Translations under genes and position numbers: made by a program
Part shown: piece after piece, positions 31,208 to 41,230 of the stretch
How positions within the stretch are numbered: the stretch's first letter is position 1
Layout: every line of letters starts with the position of its first letter
DNA from: Erythrobacter colymbi
GTDB taxonomy: Bacteria; Pseudomonadota; Alphaproteobacteria; Sphingomonadales; Sphingomonadaceae
Assembly (NCBI RefSeq): GCF_002155685.1
Contig: NZ_MUYK01000009.1
Location: 1-64,000, forward strand
Direction: 5' to 3'
Length of the DNA stretch: 64,000 bases
The notes under the pieces: generated by a model
What the model was told of the DNA's origin: nothing
Seen by the model: the letters and a program-made list of their open reading frames with translations, nothing else
The model's database searches: none

Positions 31208-31576
31208 TTACTTCTTCTTGCCCGCGATGGGCTTGGCCTTGCCCTTGCGGGTGCGGGCGTTGGTGTGGGTGCGCTGGCCGCGAACGGGCAGACCGCTACG
31301 GTGACGCAGGCCGCGATAGGCGCGCAGGTCCATCAGTCGCTTGATGTTCATCGCGGTCTGGCGACGCAGGTCGCCTTCCACGGTGAAATCGGCGTCGATG
31401 GTTTCGCGGATGCGCAGGATTTCCTCGTCCGAGAGGTCCTGCACGCGCGCGGTGTGCGCGATGCCGAGCTTGTCAGCGATCTGGACGGCGGTCGTGCGAC
31501 CGATCCCGTGAATGTAGGTGAGCGCGATGATCACGCGCTTGTTGGTGGGGATATTGACCCCGGCAATACGAGCCAC
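31208..31576 (-). CDS. rpsM: Small subunit ribosomal protein uS13
   Basis: A 122-aa protein of the 30S head that contacts the 50S subunit and tRNA. It starts [26 protein letters not shown] and ends with a basic tail. It is the first gene of the alpha operon; a promoter candidate lies about 190 bp upstream. Confidence 0.98.
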   Translation of the reverse strand: MARIAGVNIPTNKRVIIALTYIHGIGRTTAVQIADKLGIAHTARVQDLSDEEILRIRETIDADFTVEGDLRRQTAMNIKRLMDLRAYRGLRHRSGLPVRGQRTHTNARTRKGKAKPIAGKKK

Positions 31577-31884
31577 TTATTTCTCCATGCTCCACAGGGG
31601 TTTCGCGGCTTATCCGGCCACCCCTATCTCAACGCTCATTCATCCTCGTGTCCGCTTGCCGGGATGACCGAGGCGCTGAGGCCGGATCACAAACGGCAAA
31701 AAGTCCGGTCGGCACGCGCAAGGGCGATGCCTGCCGAACTTGCTTCGAACATGTCGAATGAGCGGCGCGCATAGGCTGATTCGCGCGCGGCGTCAACTAC
31801 AGTGCCCGCAAACGGGACAGCCCGAAAATCTGGCACGGCGTTCAAGCACATAGGAACGCAGATCGCGCGCCTGCTCCGTTGCCC
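31577..31884 (-). other. Intergenic region before rpsM
   Basis: This 308-bp gap separates rpsM from the SRPBCC gene. No gene is supported. It contains the promoter candidate described separately (31768-31796) and a long leader of about 180 bases for the rpsM mRNA, where ribosomal-protein feedback could act. Confidence 0.5.
31768..31796 (-). promoter_or_regulatory. Sigma70-type promoter candidate for rpsM-rpsK-rpoA-rplQ
   Basis: On the minus strand, ttgacg (31796-31791) and tatgcg (31773-31768) are separated by exactly 17 bases, followed by a GC-rich discriminator. The position, upstream of rpsM and after the SRPBCC gene, fits an independent alpha-operon promoter. Confidence 0.5.
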
Positions 31885-32754
31885 TCAGGCCTTCGGCTTG
31901 TCGGCCAGATCGTCGAAGGCATCCTCGACCGAGGGGGTCTTCGGAGCCGGCTTGGGGGCAGGCTTGGTGGCCGGTGTGGCGGCAGGCGCGGGCTTGGGAG
32001 CGGTGGCGGGTGCCGCCGTGCCCTTCGCCGCCGGAGCAGGTGTCGGTGCGCCGGCTGGCTTGGCTGTCCCAGCGGGTACCGCAGCCGGCTTCGCCGCCCC
32101 GCCCTGCCCTGCCATTGCCGCAGGCTTATCGGCAGGCGCCGCGTCAGGTGCCGGCTCATCCGCAGGGGCCGGCTCCGGCGGTGGCGGCATCGGCACCACG
32201 CCGAGCGGCTTCGCCAGCGAGGCGATCTGCGCCGCCATCACGCCGTCGACGGCCTTGGAGATCACCGGGATCTCGTAACGCATCGGGCCGCCGACATTAT
32301 ACTCGAACACGATCCGCGTGCCCTTGGGGACGGTGCTGATCACGATGGTGAGCACCCCCGTCACCGGCTCGCTCTGGAGCGGACCGAGGCTGCCGATCAT
32401 GCGCAGCGCCTGTTCGGGATAGGCCTGCACCACCCGCATGTGCTCGACGCTGCCCTGAAGCGTGAAGCGCCCCGGCTCGTCGACTTCCGGAATGGTCTCG
32501 CAGAAGCACCCGCCCGCCTGTGGCATCAGGGTGAGGTTCTTGGCATCGCCCGACCAGGTGTGCGCGGACTGCCACCAGCCCGAGGGGCTGATCAGCGCGA
32601 GCCACACCTCCTTGGGAGTGGCTTCGACCACCACTTCGTTGCGCGAGACAAAACTGTCGTCGGTCGTCCGCGTCACTTCGGCCGAGAGCGGCGCGGCGCT
32701 CGCCAAAGCGGCGGACGCGAGAACCGCCGCCAGCGCGGATTTCGTAAGCTTCAT
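31885..32754 (-). CDS. Secreted SRPBCC-domain protein with Pro/Ala-rich tail
   Basis: A 289-aa protein with a signal peptide (KLTKSALAAVLASAALASAAPLSA). Residues about 30-170 form an SRPBCC/AHSA1-like domain (NEVVVEATPKEVWLALISPSGWW, GRFTLQGSVEHMRVV, RIVFEYNVGG), a hydrophobic-ligand cavity fold. From about residue 185 to near the end it is a low-complexity Pro/Ala/Lys stretch (PAPKPAPAAT type), perhaps a cell-wall or periplasm-spanning linker. ATG 32754 has gggagg nine bases upstream. It lies between adk and rpsM, where no gene is usual. Ligand and role are unknown. Confidence 0.8.
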   Translation of the reverse strand: MKLTKSALAAVLASAALASAAPLSAEVTRTTDDSFVSRNEVVVEATPKEVWLALISPSGWWQSAHTWSGDAKNLTLMPQAGGCFCETIPEVDEPGRFTLQGSVEHMRVVQAYPEQALRMIGSLGPLQSEPVTGVLTIVISTVPKGTRIVFEYNVGGPMRYEIPVISKAVDGVMAAQIASLAKPLGVVPMPPPPEPAPADEPAPDAAPADKPAAMAGQGGAAKPAAVPAGTAKPAGAPTPAPAAKGTAAPATAPKPAPAATPATKPAPKPAPKTPSVEDAFDDLADKPKA

Positions 32755-32821
32755 GGCAAGACCCTCCCTTGCGATCACCGGACTAGGCTGCGGCAAACGC
32801 GCACGCAGCGCAAGCGCGCGA

Positions 32822-33469
32822 TCAGCTGGCGAGGATCGCGTCGATCTCGCCCGCGACCGTGTCGATCGCGGCCATCCCGTCGATCCGCGTAACGATCCCG
32901 CGCGCTTCATAGCCCGGCAGGATCGGCGCGGTCTTGGCGCGGTACTCGGCCATGCGCGTGCGCACGGTTTCCTCGTTGTCGTCAGGGCGACGCTTGAACT
33001 CGGTGCTGCCGCAGGTGTCGCATACGCCCGCTACCTTCGGCGGATTGGCCGTGTCGTGGTAGAGCGCGCCGCAATTGCCGCAGGAGAAACGCCCGGTGAT
33101 CCGTTCGACCAGAGCGTCCTCGTTGACTTCGAGCTCGATCACGTGGTCGAGCACGCGGCCGTTCTTGGCGAGGATCGCGTCGAGCGAATCCGCCTGCGCG
33201 GCGGTGCGGGGATAGCCGTCGAAGATCGCGCCGGTTTCGGGCGCCATCGCGGCAAGCTCGGCATCGATCAGGTCGGAGACGATCTCGTCCGAGACCAGCT
33301 CGCCGCGCTCCATGACTTCCTTGGCGCGCAGGCCCACCGGCGTGCCCGCCTTCACTGCGGCGCGCAGCATGTCGCCGGTCGAAAGCTGGCGCATGCCATG
33401 CCGCTCGACCAGCCCTGCGCTCTGCGTTCCCTTGCCGGCGCCGGGAGGGCCAAGAAGAATGATGTTCAC
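32822..33469 (-). CDS. adk: Adenylate kinase
   Basis: A 215-aa enzyme converting ATP + AMP to 2 ADP. P-loop GPPGAGKGTQ at 7-16, then QLSTGDMLR, IFDGYPRT (AMP site) and a long LID with four cysteines (CGNC and CDTC), indicating a structural zinc as in Gram-positive and many alphaproteobacterial enzymes. It lies 102 bases after secY, the usual neighbour. Confidence 0.98.
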   Translation of the reverse strand: MNIILLGPPGAGKGTQSAGLVERHGMRQLSTGDMLRAAVKAGTPVGLRAKEVMERGELVSDEIVSDLIDAELAAMAPETGAIFDGYPRTAAQADSLDAILAKNGRVLDHVIELEVNEDALVERITGRFSCGNCGALYHDTANPPKVAGVCDTCGSTEFKRRPDDNEETVRTRMAEYRAKTAPILPGYEARGIVTRIDGMAAIDTVAGEIDAILAS

Positions 33470-33571
33470 GAACCGTCCCCCATATCGCCCAGGATCAACG
33501 CCCGGTGCGCGTTTTCAGACAAGTGGGTTCAACCAAGCGAGGGTGCGCGTCAAGCCGACTTATGTCGGATA

Positions 33572-34918
33572 TCAGCGCATCCGTCCCTTCAGCTTCGCTT
33601 TCTTGATGAGATCGCCGTACTGGAGCGCCAGCAGGTGCGACTGGATCTGGCTGATGGTGTCGACCGTGACGTTCACGACGATCAGCAGCGAGGTCCCGCC
33701 AAGGAACAGCGGCACACCGGTCTGGGCGATCATGTACTCCGGCACCACGCAGACCACCGCTAGGTAGATCGCGCCGATAACGGTGATGCGGGTCAGCACA
33801 TATTCGAGGTAATCCGCCGTGCGCTTGCCAGGACGGATGCCGGGGATGGAGCCGCCGTTCTTCTTGAGGTTGTCCGCCGTCTCCTCGGGGTTGAAGACCA
33901 CCGCGGTGTAGAAGAAGCAGAAGAACACGATGCCGATCGCATAGAGGATCGTGTAGAGCAGCTGCCCGTGCTGAAGATACTGGTTTAGCGTCTGAAGCAC
34001 CGAATAGGTCGTGCTGTTCGAATCGATCGAACCACCCACCAGCTGTGTCACCGTCAGCGGCAGCAGCAGCAGCGAGCTGGCGAAGATCGGCGGGATCACG
34101 CCGGCGGTGTTGATCTTGAGCGGAAGATAGGAACGCTCGGCCTGCATCATCCCGCGCTCGGTCGCGCGCTTGGGATACTGGATCGTCAGGCGGCGCTGGG
34201 CGCGCTCCATGAAGGCAATCAGCAGGATCAGCACGACGACCATCACGATGAAGCCGATGATCACGGCCGGCGCGATCGCACCGGTCCGGCCGCCTTCGAA
34301 CAGGTTGGTGATGAAGTTCGGGAACTGCGCGACGATGCCGGCCATGATGATCAGCGACACGCCGTTGCCGATGCCGCGGCTCGTGATCTGCTCGCCCAGC
34401 CACAGGAGGAACATGGTCCCGCCAGTGACGTTGATGATGGTCGAGACGTAGAACAGCCAGCTGGTGTCGACGGCGAACTGCTGCGCGACAGCATTGTGCG
34501 CGACGGCATAGCCCTGGATGATGCACAGCAGCACCGCGCCATAGCGGGTGTACTGGTTGAGCTTCTGGCGCCCGCTCGCGCCTTCCTTCTTCATCGCCGC
34601 CAGCGCCGGATGCAGGGCCGAGGCCATCTGCACCACGATCGAGGCCGTGATGTAGGGCATGATGCCGACCGCAATCAGGCTCATGCGCTCGAGCGCGCCG
34701 CCCGAGAAGGTGTTGAACAGGTCGAGGATCGTGCCCGATGCGCGGCTGTTGAACTCCGCCAGCGCGACCGGGTCGATCCCGGGCAGCGGCACGAAGCTCA
34801 GGAAGCGGAAGACAATCAGCGCACCGATGGTGAACCAGATGCGCTGCTTGAGCTCGGTCGCCTTGGCAAAATTGCCGAGGTTCAGGTTGCTCGCGATATT
34901 GTCGGCGCGTGATGCCAT
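33572..34918 (-). CDS. secY: Protein translocase subunit SecY
   Basis: A 448-aa ten-helix channel of the SecYEG translocon. It shows the FVPLPGIDP plug-side loop, GIMPYITASIVVQM, GGIGNGVSLIIMAGI-like TSRGIGNGVSLI, NLKKNGGSIPGIRPGKRT, and a basic C-terminus. It follows rplO after a 463-base gene-free and hairpin-containing interval on the coding side (35094-34919). Confidence 0.98.
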   Translation of the reverse strand: MASRADNIASNLNLGNFAKATELKQRIWFTIGALIVFRFLSFVPLPGIDPVALAEFNSRASGTILDLFNTFSGGALERMSLIAVGIMPYITASIVVQMASALHPALAAMKKEGASGRQKLNQYTRYGAVLLCIIQGYAVAHNAVAQQFAVDTSWLFYVSTIINVTGGTMFLLWLGEQITSRGIGNGVSLIIMAGIVAQFPNFITNLFEGGRTGAIAPAVIIGFIVMVVVLILLIAFMERAQRRLTIQYPKRATERGMMQAERSYLPLKINTAGVIPPIFASSLLLLPLTVTQLVGGSIDSNSTTYSVLQTLNQYLQHGQLLYTILYAIGIVFFCFFYTAVVFNPEETADNLKKNGGSIPGIRPGKRTADYLEYVLTRITVIGAIYLAVVCVVPEYMIAQTGVPLFLGGTSLLIVVNVTVDTISQIQSHLLALQYGDLIKKAKLKGRMR

Positions 34919-35050
34919 GTCGTTCTGTCGATCCTAGCTCGCGGTGCGGCAGGGAAAGACATCCCTCGCACCCTCGTCAACGCGCCCTGTTTACGACCGC
35001 TGGCCCTCGATCGGGAGAGCTGGTCCGGCGCGCGAGAGCGTAAATAGGGA

Positions 35051-35079
35051 GCGCGGGGGCTCTTGTCGAACCCCCGCGC
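35051..35079 (-). terminator. GC-rich stem-loop between rplO and secY
   Basis: Nine-base arms gcgcggggg / cccccgcgc with an 11-base loop lie 16 bases after the rplO stop. There is no strong T-run, so it may attenuate rather than end transcription into secY. Confidence 0.45.
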
Positions 35080-35094
35080 GCCACCTTTTGTCGA

Positions 35095-35631
35095 TTACTT
35101 CGCCTTGGCGGCCCCAGCAGCGGCACGATTGGCGTCGCGGCGGGCGAGCTTCTTCTCGTGCTCGGGGGTCTTGGCGGGAGCCACTTCGACGCTGCCGCCG
35201 GCCTTTTCGACCGCGGCGATCGCGCCCTTGGTCGCGCCGGTCACGGCGAAGGCGACCTTCGCGGTGATCTCACCCTTGCCGAGCAGACGCACGCCGTCCT
35301 TGCCGCCGCGCACCAGACCGGCAGCGCGCAGCGCTTCCTCGGTGACGGTCGCCTTGGCATCGAGCTTGCCGCTGTCGATGAACTTCTGGATCATGCCGAT
35401 GTTCACTTCGGCGTAGTCCTTGGCGAAGGGGTTGTTGAAGCCGCGCTTCGGGAGGCGCATGTGAAGCGGCATCTGGCCGCCTTCGAAGCCCTTGATGGCA
35501 ACGCCCGAACGGGCCTTCTGGCCCTTCTGGCCGCGTGCCGAGGTCTTGCCCTTGCCCGAGCCGATACCACGGCCGACGCGGATGCGGCCCTTGCGGGCAC
35601 CGGCATTGTCGCGGATGTCATTCAGTTTCAT
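35095..35631 (-). CDS. rplO: Large subunit ribosomal protein uL15
   Basis: A 178-aa late-assembly protein of the 50S subunit. The start [30 protein letters not shown] and the middle [18 protein letters not shown] are diagnostic. The last 25 residues ([25 protein letters not shown]) extend the usual ~150-aa length with a basic helical tail. Confidence 0.98.
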   Translation of the reverse strand: MKLNDIRDNAGARKGRIRVGRGIGSGKGKTSARGQKGQKARSGVAIKGFEGGQMPLHMRLPKRGFNNPFAKDYAEVNIGMIQKFIDSGKLDAKATVTEEALRAAGLVRGGKDGVRLLGKGEITAKVAFAVTGATKGAIAAVEKAGGSVEVAPAKTPEHEKKLARRDANRAAAGAAKAK

Positions 35632-35704
35632 GTGTGTGCACTCGCTTTCGCTTTTGTCGCGCTGAGAGATGGAAAGCCCCGCCGGAGCGGGGCTTGCCGG
35701 TTGA

Positions 35705-35881
35705 TTAGTCGATCACCTGGACCAGATGCGGGATCTTGGCGATCGCGCCGCGCACCTCGGGGGTGTCCTGACGCTCGACGATCTTGTGCATCTTGTTCAG
35801 CCCCAGACCGATGAGGATCTGGCGCTGGCTGGCGGGACGACGGATCGGCGAACCGATCTGCTTGATCTTGATGGTAGCCAT
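35705..35881 (-). CDS. rpmD: Large subunit ribosomal protein uL30
   Basis: A 58-aa protein reading [20 protein letters not shown] and ending HLVQVID. ATG is at 35881-35879 and TAA at 35707-35705. Size and [11 protein letters not shown]...[22 protein letters not shown] pattern match uL30. It sits between rpsE and rplO as in all spc operons. Confidence 0.97.
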   Translation of the reverse strand: MATIKIKQIGSPIRRPASQRQILIGLGLNKMHKIVERQDTPEVRGAIAKIPHLVQVID

Positions 35882-35887
35882 CGAGGG

Positions 35888-36598
35888 TTACTCCGCAATC
35901 GCGGCAGCTTCGGCTTCCGCCTCGGCTGCGCTGGCCCCGCCGCGACCCAGGAGGTCGGCAACCTTCTTGCCGCGACGCTGGGCCACCGACTTCGGCGAAG
36001 TCTGGTCAGCGAGCGCGTCGAAGGTGGCGCGGATCATGTTGTAGGGGTTCGAGGTGCCGACCGACTTGGTCACCACGTCGGCGACGCCGAGGCTCTCGAA
36101 CACGGCGCGCATCGGACCGCCGGCGATGATGCCGGTACCCGGAGGCGCAGTGCGGACGGTCACCTTGCCCGCGCCGAAACGGCCGTTGCCGTCGTGGTGC
36201 AGGGTGCGGCCCTCCTTGAGCGGAACGCGGATCATCTTCTTGCGCGCCGAGGCGGTCGCCTTGGTGATCGCTTCGGGCACTTCGCGGGCCTTGCCGTGGC
36301 CGAAGCCGACGCGGCCCTGGCCGTCGCCGACCACAACCAGCGCCGCAAAGCCGAAGCGCTTGCCGCCCTTCACGGTCTTCGAGACGCGGTTGATGTGCAC
36401 CAGCTTCTCGATGATGCCGTCATCTTCCTCGGGCTTGCCGCCGCGACGGTCGTCACGGTTGCCGCGACCGCGACCACGGCCATCGCCGCCTTCACGGTTG
36501 CCGCCACGGCCACGACCGCGACGGCCCTGGCTTTCGCCGGCGTCGCCGGCGATGTCGCCCGCCACGTCGACGGTATCGATGGTGTTTTCGTCAGCCAT
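35888..36598 (-). CDS. rpsE: Small subunit ribosomal protein uS5 with RGG-rich N-terminal extension
   Basis: A 236-aa 30S protein involved in decoding accuracy. The normal domain starts near residue 60 ([19 protein letters not shown]) and includes [16 protein letters not shown]-type and [15 protein letters not shown] motifs. The first ~58 residues are an added acidic then Arg/Gly-rich low-complexity stretch ([20 protein letters not shown]). The reading frame and start (ATG 36598, directly after rplR with no gap) make the extension genuine. Confidence 0.97.
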   Translation of the reverse strand: MADENTIDTVDVAGDIAGDAGESQGRRGRGRGGNREGGDGRGRGRGNRDDRRGGKPEEDDGIIEKLVHINRVSKTVKGGKRFGFAALVVVGDGQGRVGFGHGKAREVPEAITKATASARKKMIRVPLKEGRTLHHDGNGRFGAGKVTVRTAPPGTGIIAGGPMRAVFESLGVADVVTKSVGTSNPYNMIRATFDALADQTSPKSVAQRRGKKVADLLGRGGASAAEAEAEAAAIAE

Positions 36599-36600
36599 GA

Positions 36601-36945
36601 TCAGAACTCCAGCCCGCCTTCACGGGCGGCATCGGCCAGCGCCTTGACGCGGCCATGGAACAGGAACCCGCCGCGATCGAACACGACAGTGGTCACGCCC
36701 GCCTTCTTGGCGGCCTCGGCGATCGCCTTGCCGACTTCGGCAGCGGCGTCGACATTCGCGCCGCTCGCCTTGGCGCCGAGCGTCGAGGCGGCAGCAACGG
36801 TCTTGCCGGCCGCATCGTCGATGATCTGGGCGTAGATGTGACGGCCGGTGCGGTGCACCGACAGACGGGGCTTGCCACCGGCACGCGCACGAAGCGCAGT
36901 GCGGACCCGGCGACGGCGACGTTCGAAAAGGGAAAGCTTTGCCAT
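36601..36945 (-). CDS. rplR: Large subunit ribosomal protein uL18
   Basis: A 114-aa 5S-rRNA-binding protein. [66 protein letters not shown] are canonical. I use ATG 36945; an open frame further upstream overlaps rplF. Confidence 0.98.
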   Translation of the reverse strand: MAKLSLFERRRRRVRTALRARAGGKPRLSVHRTGRHIYAQIIDDAAGKTVAAASTLGAKASGANVDAAAEVGKAIAEAAKKAGVTTVVFDRGGFLFHGRVKALADAAREGGLEF

Positions 36946-36946
36946 C

Positions 36947-37480
36947 TTATCTCTTCTTCCCTTCCTTGCGGAAGATAAACTCGCCCTTGTAGGCGATACC
37001 CTTGCCCTTGTAGGGCTCGGGCTTGCGCCAGCGGCGGATTTCGGCGGCAAACTGGCCGACGGCCTGCTTGTCGATGCCGGTGATCTCGATCGTGGTCTGG
37101 TCCGGGGTCTTCACTTCAAGCCCTTCGGGCACCGGCAGATCGACGTCGTGGCTGTAGCCGAGCTGAAGCTTCAGGGTGCGGCCCTGCGCATTGGCGCGGT
37201 AGCCGACGCCCTTGATCACGAGAACCTTGGTGAAGCCGTCGGTGACGCCTTCGACCAGGTTCGAGACCAGCGTGCGCTGCATGCCCCAGAACGCCCGCGC
37301 CTGACGCGTGTCGTTCGCCGGCTTGACCGAAATCGCGCCGTCCTCGAGCTTGTAGTCGATCAGATCCGACAGGCCGAGCGTCAGGGTGCCCTTGGGGCCC
37401 TTCACGCTGAGCGTGCCGTTCTCGATCGTTGCCGTGACCCCGCCGGGGATCGTGACCGGCTTTTTACCGATGCGGCTCAT
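36947..37480 (-). CDS. rplF: Large subunit ribosomal protein uL6
   Basis: A 177-aa protein with two related domains, [15 protein letters not shown] at the start and the C-terminal [21 protein letters not shown] signature. Its start codon overlaps the rpsH stop by one base, showing tight translational coupling in the spc operon. Confidence 0.98.
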   Translation of the reverse strand: MSRIGKKPVTIPGGVTATIENGTLSVKGPKGTLTLGLSDLIDYKLEDGAISVKPANDTRQARAFWGMQRTLVSNLVEGVTDGFTKVLVIKGVGYRANAQGRTLKLQLGYSHDVDLPVPEGLEVKTPDQTTIEITGIDKQAVGQFAAEIRRWRKPEPYKGKGIAYKGEFIFRKEGKKR

Positions 37481-37875
37481 CAGAACACCTCCGCCAGCAC
37501 TTCGCCGCCGACGTTCTGGCTGCGCGCTTCGGCATCCGAGAGCACACCCTTGGGGGTCGAGACGATGGTGATGCCGAGGCCGTTGCGGATCGTCGGGAGT
37601 TCCTTGGAACCCGAGTAGATCCGGCGGCCGGGCTTCGAGACGCGGGCCACGTGCTTGATCGCGGGCTCGCCTTCGAAATACTTCAGTTCGATCCGCAGCG
37701 CCTTGTGCTTGCCCGTGGTGTCTTCGCTGAAGCCACGGATGTAGCCTTCGCGCTGAAGCACTTCGAGAACGCTCGCACGCAGGTTGCTCGCCGGAGTCAG
37801 GACGGAGTCCTTCTTGGCGCGCTGGCCGTTGCGGATGCGGGTGAGCATGTCACCCAGAGGATCGGTCATTGCCAT
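37480..37875 (-). CDS. rpsH: Small subunit ribosomal protein uS8
   Basis: A 131-aa primary 16S-binding protein; in E. coli it is the translational repressor of the spc operon. [16 protein letters not shown] and the C-terminal [20 protein letters not shown] are diagnostic. Two in-frame ATGs (37875 and 37869) are possible starts. Confidence 0.98.
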   Translation of the reverse strand: MAMTDPLGDMLTRIRNGQRAKKDSVLTPASNLRASVLEVLQREGYIRGFSEDTTGKHKALRIELKYFEGEPAIKHVARVSKPGRRIYSGSKELPTIRNGLGITIVSTPKGVLSDAEARSQNVGGEVLAEVF

Positions 37876-37885
37876 TGTTCAGTCC

Positions 37886-38191
37886 TCACCAGCTCGACTT
37901 GGTCAGACCGGGAATCATCCCGCTGTTGCCGAGTTCACGCAGTTCGATACGGTTGATGCCGAACTTGCGGTAATAGCCGCGGGGGCGGCCGGTGGTGGCG
38001 CAACGGTTGCGCACCCGGGTCGGGTTCGCGTTGCGCGGAAGCTCCGCCATCTTCAGACGGGCGACCAGGCGCTCCGTCTCGTCAAGCGATTCATCATTGG
38101 CGATCGCCTTCAGCTTCTCGTACTTCGCAGCGTACTGCTTGACGAGCTTCTTGCGACGCTCATTCTTGTTGATGGAACTCAGTTTCGCCAT
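37886..38191 (-). CDS. rpsN: Small subunit ribosomal protein uS14 (long, zinc-free form)
   Basis: A 101-aa protein of the 30S head. The C-terminal [29 protein letters not shown] is typical; it lacks the CxxC pairs of the zinc form, so it is the C-minus type. Confidence 0.98.
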   Translation of the reverse strand: MAKLSSINKNERRKKLVKQYAAKYEKLKAIANDESLDETERLVARLKMAELPRNANPTRVRNRCATTGRPRGYYRKFGINRIELRELGNSGMIPGLTKSSW

Positions 38192-38234
38192 GGACTTAAG
38201 CTCTCTGCTTTCGTGTCTCTAACGGGGAAACGGC

Positions 38235-38816
38235 TTACGCCGCTTCCTTCTGTTCGGTCTTGGCTTCACCAGCGAAGGGGAAGCCGAACAGGCGCAGCAG
38301 CTCGCGCGCCTCTTCGTCGGTCTTGGCGGTGGTGGTGACGATGATGTCCATCCCACGCACCTTCTCGATCTTGTCGTAGCTGATTTCGGGGAACACGATC
38401 TGTTCCTTCAGCCCCATCGCGTAGTTGCCGCGGCCGTCGAACGACTTGGCGTTCAGCCCGCGGAAGTCGCGGATGCGCGGCATGGCGACGGTCACGAGAC
38501 GGTCGAGGAATTCGTACATCCGCTCACGGCGCAAGGTGACCTTGCAACCGATCGGCATGCCTTCACGCAGCTTGAACTGCGCGATCGACTTCTTGGCCAG
38601 AGTGATGACCGGCTTCTGGCCAGCGATCAGCGCCATTTCCTCGGCGGCGGTCTGGACCTTCTTCTTGTCCTGGCTCGCCTCGCCCACGCCCATGTTGAGC
38701 GTGATCTTCTCGAGCTTGGGCACTTCCATCCGGTTCTTGTAACCGAACTTCTCGGTCATGGCCTTGACGATCTCGTTGTCGTACTTGGCCTTCAGACGGG
38801 CGGTGTAATCAGCCAT
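38235..38816 (-). CDS. rplE: Large subunit ribosomal protein uL5
   Basis: A 193-aa protein binding 5S rRNA and tRNA in the P site. [40 protein letters not shown] and [18 protein letters not shown] are family motifs. I chose ATG 38816 ([12 protein letters not shown]); it overlaps the end of rplX by eight bases. Confidence 0.98.
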   Translation of the reverse strand: MADYTARLKAKYDNEIVKAMTEKFGYKNRMEVPKLEKITLNMGVGEASQDKKKVQTAAEEMALIAGQKPVITLAKKSIAQFKLREGMPIGCKVTLRRERMYEFLDRLVTVAMPRIRDFRGLNAKSFDGRGNYAMGLKEQIVFPEISYDKIEKVRGMDIIVTTTAKTDEEARELLRLFGFPFAGEAKTEQKEAA

Positions 38817-39129
38817 CGATGGTCTCCCCACTCTTGACGGCGACGCGCACCTTCTTGCCGTCCTTCACTTCGAAGCGGACGCGGGTGGCCTTGCCGGTCT
38901 TGGGATCAGCGAGAGCAACCTTCGAGATGTGCATCGGAGCCGCGAAACGGTCGATGCCACCCTGGGGGTTGGTCTGGCTGGGCTTGCGGTGACGGGCGAC
39001 GACATTCACGTCCTCGACAACGACCTTGCCGTCCTTCGGGAGAACCTGGGCGACCGTACCGGTGCGGCCCTTGTCCTTGCCCGACAGCACGACGACGCTG
39101 TCACCCTTCTTGATCTTCGCGGCAGCCAT
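38809..39129 (-). CDS. rplX: Large subunit ribosomal protein uL24
   Basis: A 106-aa assembly initiator of the 50S subunit. The KOW motif is visible as [25 protein letters not shown], and [20 protein letters not shown] follows. ATG 39129 overlaps the rplN stop by one base; longer open sequence upstream is the rplN region in another frame. Confidence 0.97.
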   Translation of the reverse strand: MAAAKIKKGDSVVVLSGKDKGRTGTVAQVLPKDGKVVVEDVNVVARHRKPSQTNPQGGIDRFAAPMHISKVALADPKTGKATRVRFEVKDGKKVRVAVKSGETIDG

Positions 39130-39497
39130 CACAGCACCTCCGGAGCAAGCGAGATGATCTTCATGAAGCCCTTGCCGCGCAGTTCGCGGACCACGGGGCC
39201 GAAGATACGGGTGCCGATCGGCTCCTCGTTCTTGTTCACGAGCACGGCCGCGTTGGTGTCGAAGCGGATGACGGTGCCATCCGGACGACGCACGTCCTTG
39301 CGGGTGCGCACGATCACGGCGCGATGGACGTCGCCCTTCTTGACCTTGGTGCGCGGCTGCGCCTCCTTGATGGAGACGACGATCACATCGCCAACGCCCG
39401 CGGTACGACGCTTCGAGCCACCCAGCACCTTGATGCACTGGACGCGCTTGGCGCCGCTGTTGTCCGCGACGTCGAGATTGGATTGCATCTGGATCAT
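39129..39497 (-). CDS. rplN: Large subunit ribosomal protein uL14
   Basis: A 122-aa 50S protein at the subunit interface. [36 protein letters not shown] and [13 protein letters not shown] are canonical. Confidence 0.98.
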   Translation of the reverse strand: MIQMQSNLDVADNSGAKRVQCIKVLGGSKRRTAGVGDVIVVSIKEAQPRTKVKKGDVHRAVIVRTRKDVRRPDGTVIRFDTNAAVLVNKNEEPIGTRIFGPVVRELRGKGFMKIISLAPEVL

Positions 39498-39572
39498 TGA
39501 TCCGGTTCCTTCTCAATGGCTTTCCGGGACGCCCGATCCGACCGGGGCCCGGTAGTTCCGATTACGCCTAAT

Positions 39573-39863
39573 TCAGTTACCCGCAGCAGCGACGTCGAGG
39601 TCGGCTTCCACCGCCTGCACGCCACCCGCCACGACCCGGTCCTTGACGATCCAGGTCTTGGTCTTCGACATCGGACGGGTCTCTTCGATCCGCACCACGT
39701 CGCCCACGGTGTATTCGTTGTTCTCGTCGTGCGCGTGATACTTCTTCGAACGACGGATGATCTTCCCGTAGAGCGGGTGACGCACCTTGCGTTCGACCTT
39801 CACGGTCACGGTCTTGTCGGTCTTGTCGGAGGTCACAGTCCCGACGAGGATACGCTTGGGCAT
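39573..39863 (-). CDS. rpsQ: Small subunit ribosomal protein uS17
   Basis: A 96-aa 16S-binding protein: [21 protein letters not shown], then [29 protein letters not shown]. The last ~12 residues extend the usual ~85-aa length. Confidence 0.98.
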   Translation of the reverse strand: MPKRILVGTVTSDKTDKTVTVKVERKVRHPLYGKIIRRSKKYHAHDENNEYTVGDVVRIEETRPMSKTKTWIVKDRVVAGGVQAVEADLDVAAAGN

Positions 39864-39875
39864 TGTGCTTACTCC

Positions 39876-40088
39876 TTACGCCTTCGCGGCGGCGGCCTTG
39901 GCCGCACGCTCGCTCTGCAGCGTCTTGATCTGCGCGATGGTCCGGCGCACCTGACGGATGCGCGAGGGAGCCTCGAGCTGGTTGGTCGCAGCCTGGAACC
40001 GGAGGTTGTACTGCTCGCGCTTGAGCTCGGTGAGCTCGGCGGTCAGCTGGTCATCGGTCTTGGTGCGAAGGTCCGCGATATCGGCCAT
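39876..40088 (-). CDS. rpmC: Large subunit ribosomal protein uL29
   Basis: A 70-aa two-helix protein at the tunnel exit, where SRP and trigger factor dock. ELKREQYNLRFQAATNQLE and IRQVRRTIAQIKTL are diagnostic. Its start overlaps the rplP stop by one base. Confidence 0.97.
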   Translation of the reverse strand: MADIADLRTKTDDQLTAELTELKREQYNLRFQAATNQLEAPSRIRQVRRTIAQIKTLQSERAAKAAAAKA

Positions 40089-40522
40089 TATTCGCCTCCC
40101 AGGTGGCTGGTGTCGCCGAGACGGGCGACAACCTTGGTCTTGATCGGCAGCTTCATCGCTGCACGCTCGAACGCCTCGGCGGCCAGCGGGCCGGCCACGC
40201 CGTCGAGTTCGAACAGGATACGGCCCGGCTTCACGCGCGCCGCCCAGTATTCGACCGAACCCTTGCCCTTACCCTGACGGACTTCGGCAGGCTTCTTCGA
40301 CACGGGAACATCGGGGAACACGCGGATCCAGAGACGACCCTGACGCTTGATGTGACGGGTGATGGCACGACGCGCCGCTTCGATCTGGCGAGCGGTGATA
40401 CGCTCGGGCTCGAGGGCCTTGAGGCCGTACGAGCCGAAGTTGAGCGCAGTGCCGCCCTTGGCGTCGCCCTTGATCCGGCCCTTGAAGGCCTTGCGGAACT
40501 TGGTCTTTTTCGGTTGCAACAT
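40088..40522 (-). CDS. rplP: Large subunit ribosomal protein uL16
   Basis: A 144-aa protein near the peptidyl-transferase centre and A site. [19 protein letters not shown], then [28 protein letters not shown] and [17 protein letters not shown] are canonical. Confidence 0.98.
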   Translation of the reverse strand: MLQPKKTKFRKAFKGRIKGDAKGGTALNFGSYGLKALEPERITARQIEAARRAITRHIKRQGRLWIRVFPDVPVSKKPAEVRQGKGKGSVEYWAARVKPGRILFELDGVAGPLAAEAFERAAMKLPIKTKVVARLGDTSHLGGE

Positions 40523-40533
40523 GGTCTGTTACC

Positions 40534-41229
40534 TCAACGAGCCGGGCGGACGCCGGAAGTCTGGGCTTCCATCATCAGGCGGTCCTGCGCGGTCGGATCG
40601 TGAGCGAGGATCTCGCCCTTGAAGATCCACACCTTGATCCCGATGATCCCGTAGGCGGTGAGCGCCTCGGTCTCGGCGTAATCGATGTTCGCACGCAGGG
40701 TGTGAAGCGGCACGCGGCCTTCGCGGTACCATTCGACGCGGGCGATTTCCGCCCCGCCGAGACGGCCGCCGCACACGATCTTGATGCCTTCGGCACCAAG
40801 ACGAAGCGCCGACTGCACCGCACGCTTCATCGCACGACGGAAGGCCACGCGGCGAACCAGCTGGTCGGCGATGCCCTGTGCGACGAGCTTGGCGTCGATT
40901 TCCGGCTTGCGGATTTCGACGATGTTCAGCTTGACGTCGCTCGCGGTCATGGTCGCAAGCTTCGAGCGCAGCTTTTCGATGTCCGCGCCCTTCTTGCCGA
41001 TGATCACACCGGGACGGGCCGCATAGATCGACACGCGGCACAGCTTGGCCGGACGCTCGATCACCACCTTCGAAACCGCCGCCTGGGGCAGGTTCTTCAT
41101 GATGTACTTGCGGATCTCGATGTCTTCCTTGAGCAGGCCCGCATAGTCACGCCCTTCGGCGTACCAGCGGCTGTCCCAGGTGCGGTTGATCTGCAGGCGC
41201 AGACCGATCGGATTGCTCTTCTGGCCCAT
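40534..41229 (-). CDS. rpsC: Small subunit ribosomal protein uS3
   Basis: A 231-aa protein at the mRNA entry channel with an N-terminal KH domain ([15 protein letters not shown]) and the C-terminal [27 protein letters not shown] block. [23 protein letters not shown] is the standard start. Confidence 0.98.
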   Translation of the reverse strand: MGQKSNPIGLRLQINRTWDSRWYAEGRDYAGLLKEDIEIRKYIMKNLPQAAVSKVVIERPAKLCRVSIYAARPGVIIGKKGADIEKLRSKLATMTASDVKLNIVEIRKPEIDAKLVAQGIADQLVRRVAFRRAMKRAVQSALRLGAEGIKIVCGGRLGGAEIARVEWYREGRVPLHTLRANIDYAETEALTAYGIIGIKVWIFKGEILAHDPTAQDRLMMEAQTSGVRPAR

Positions 41230-41230
41230 C

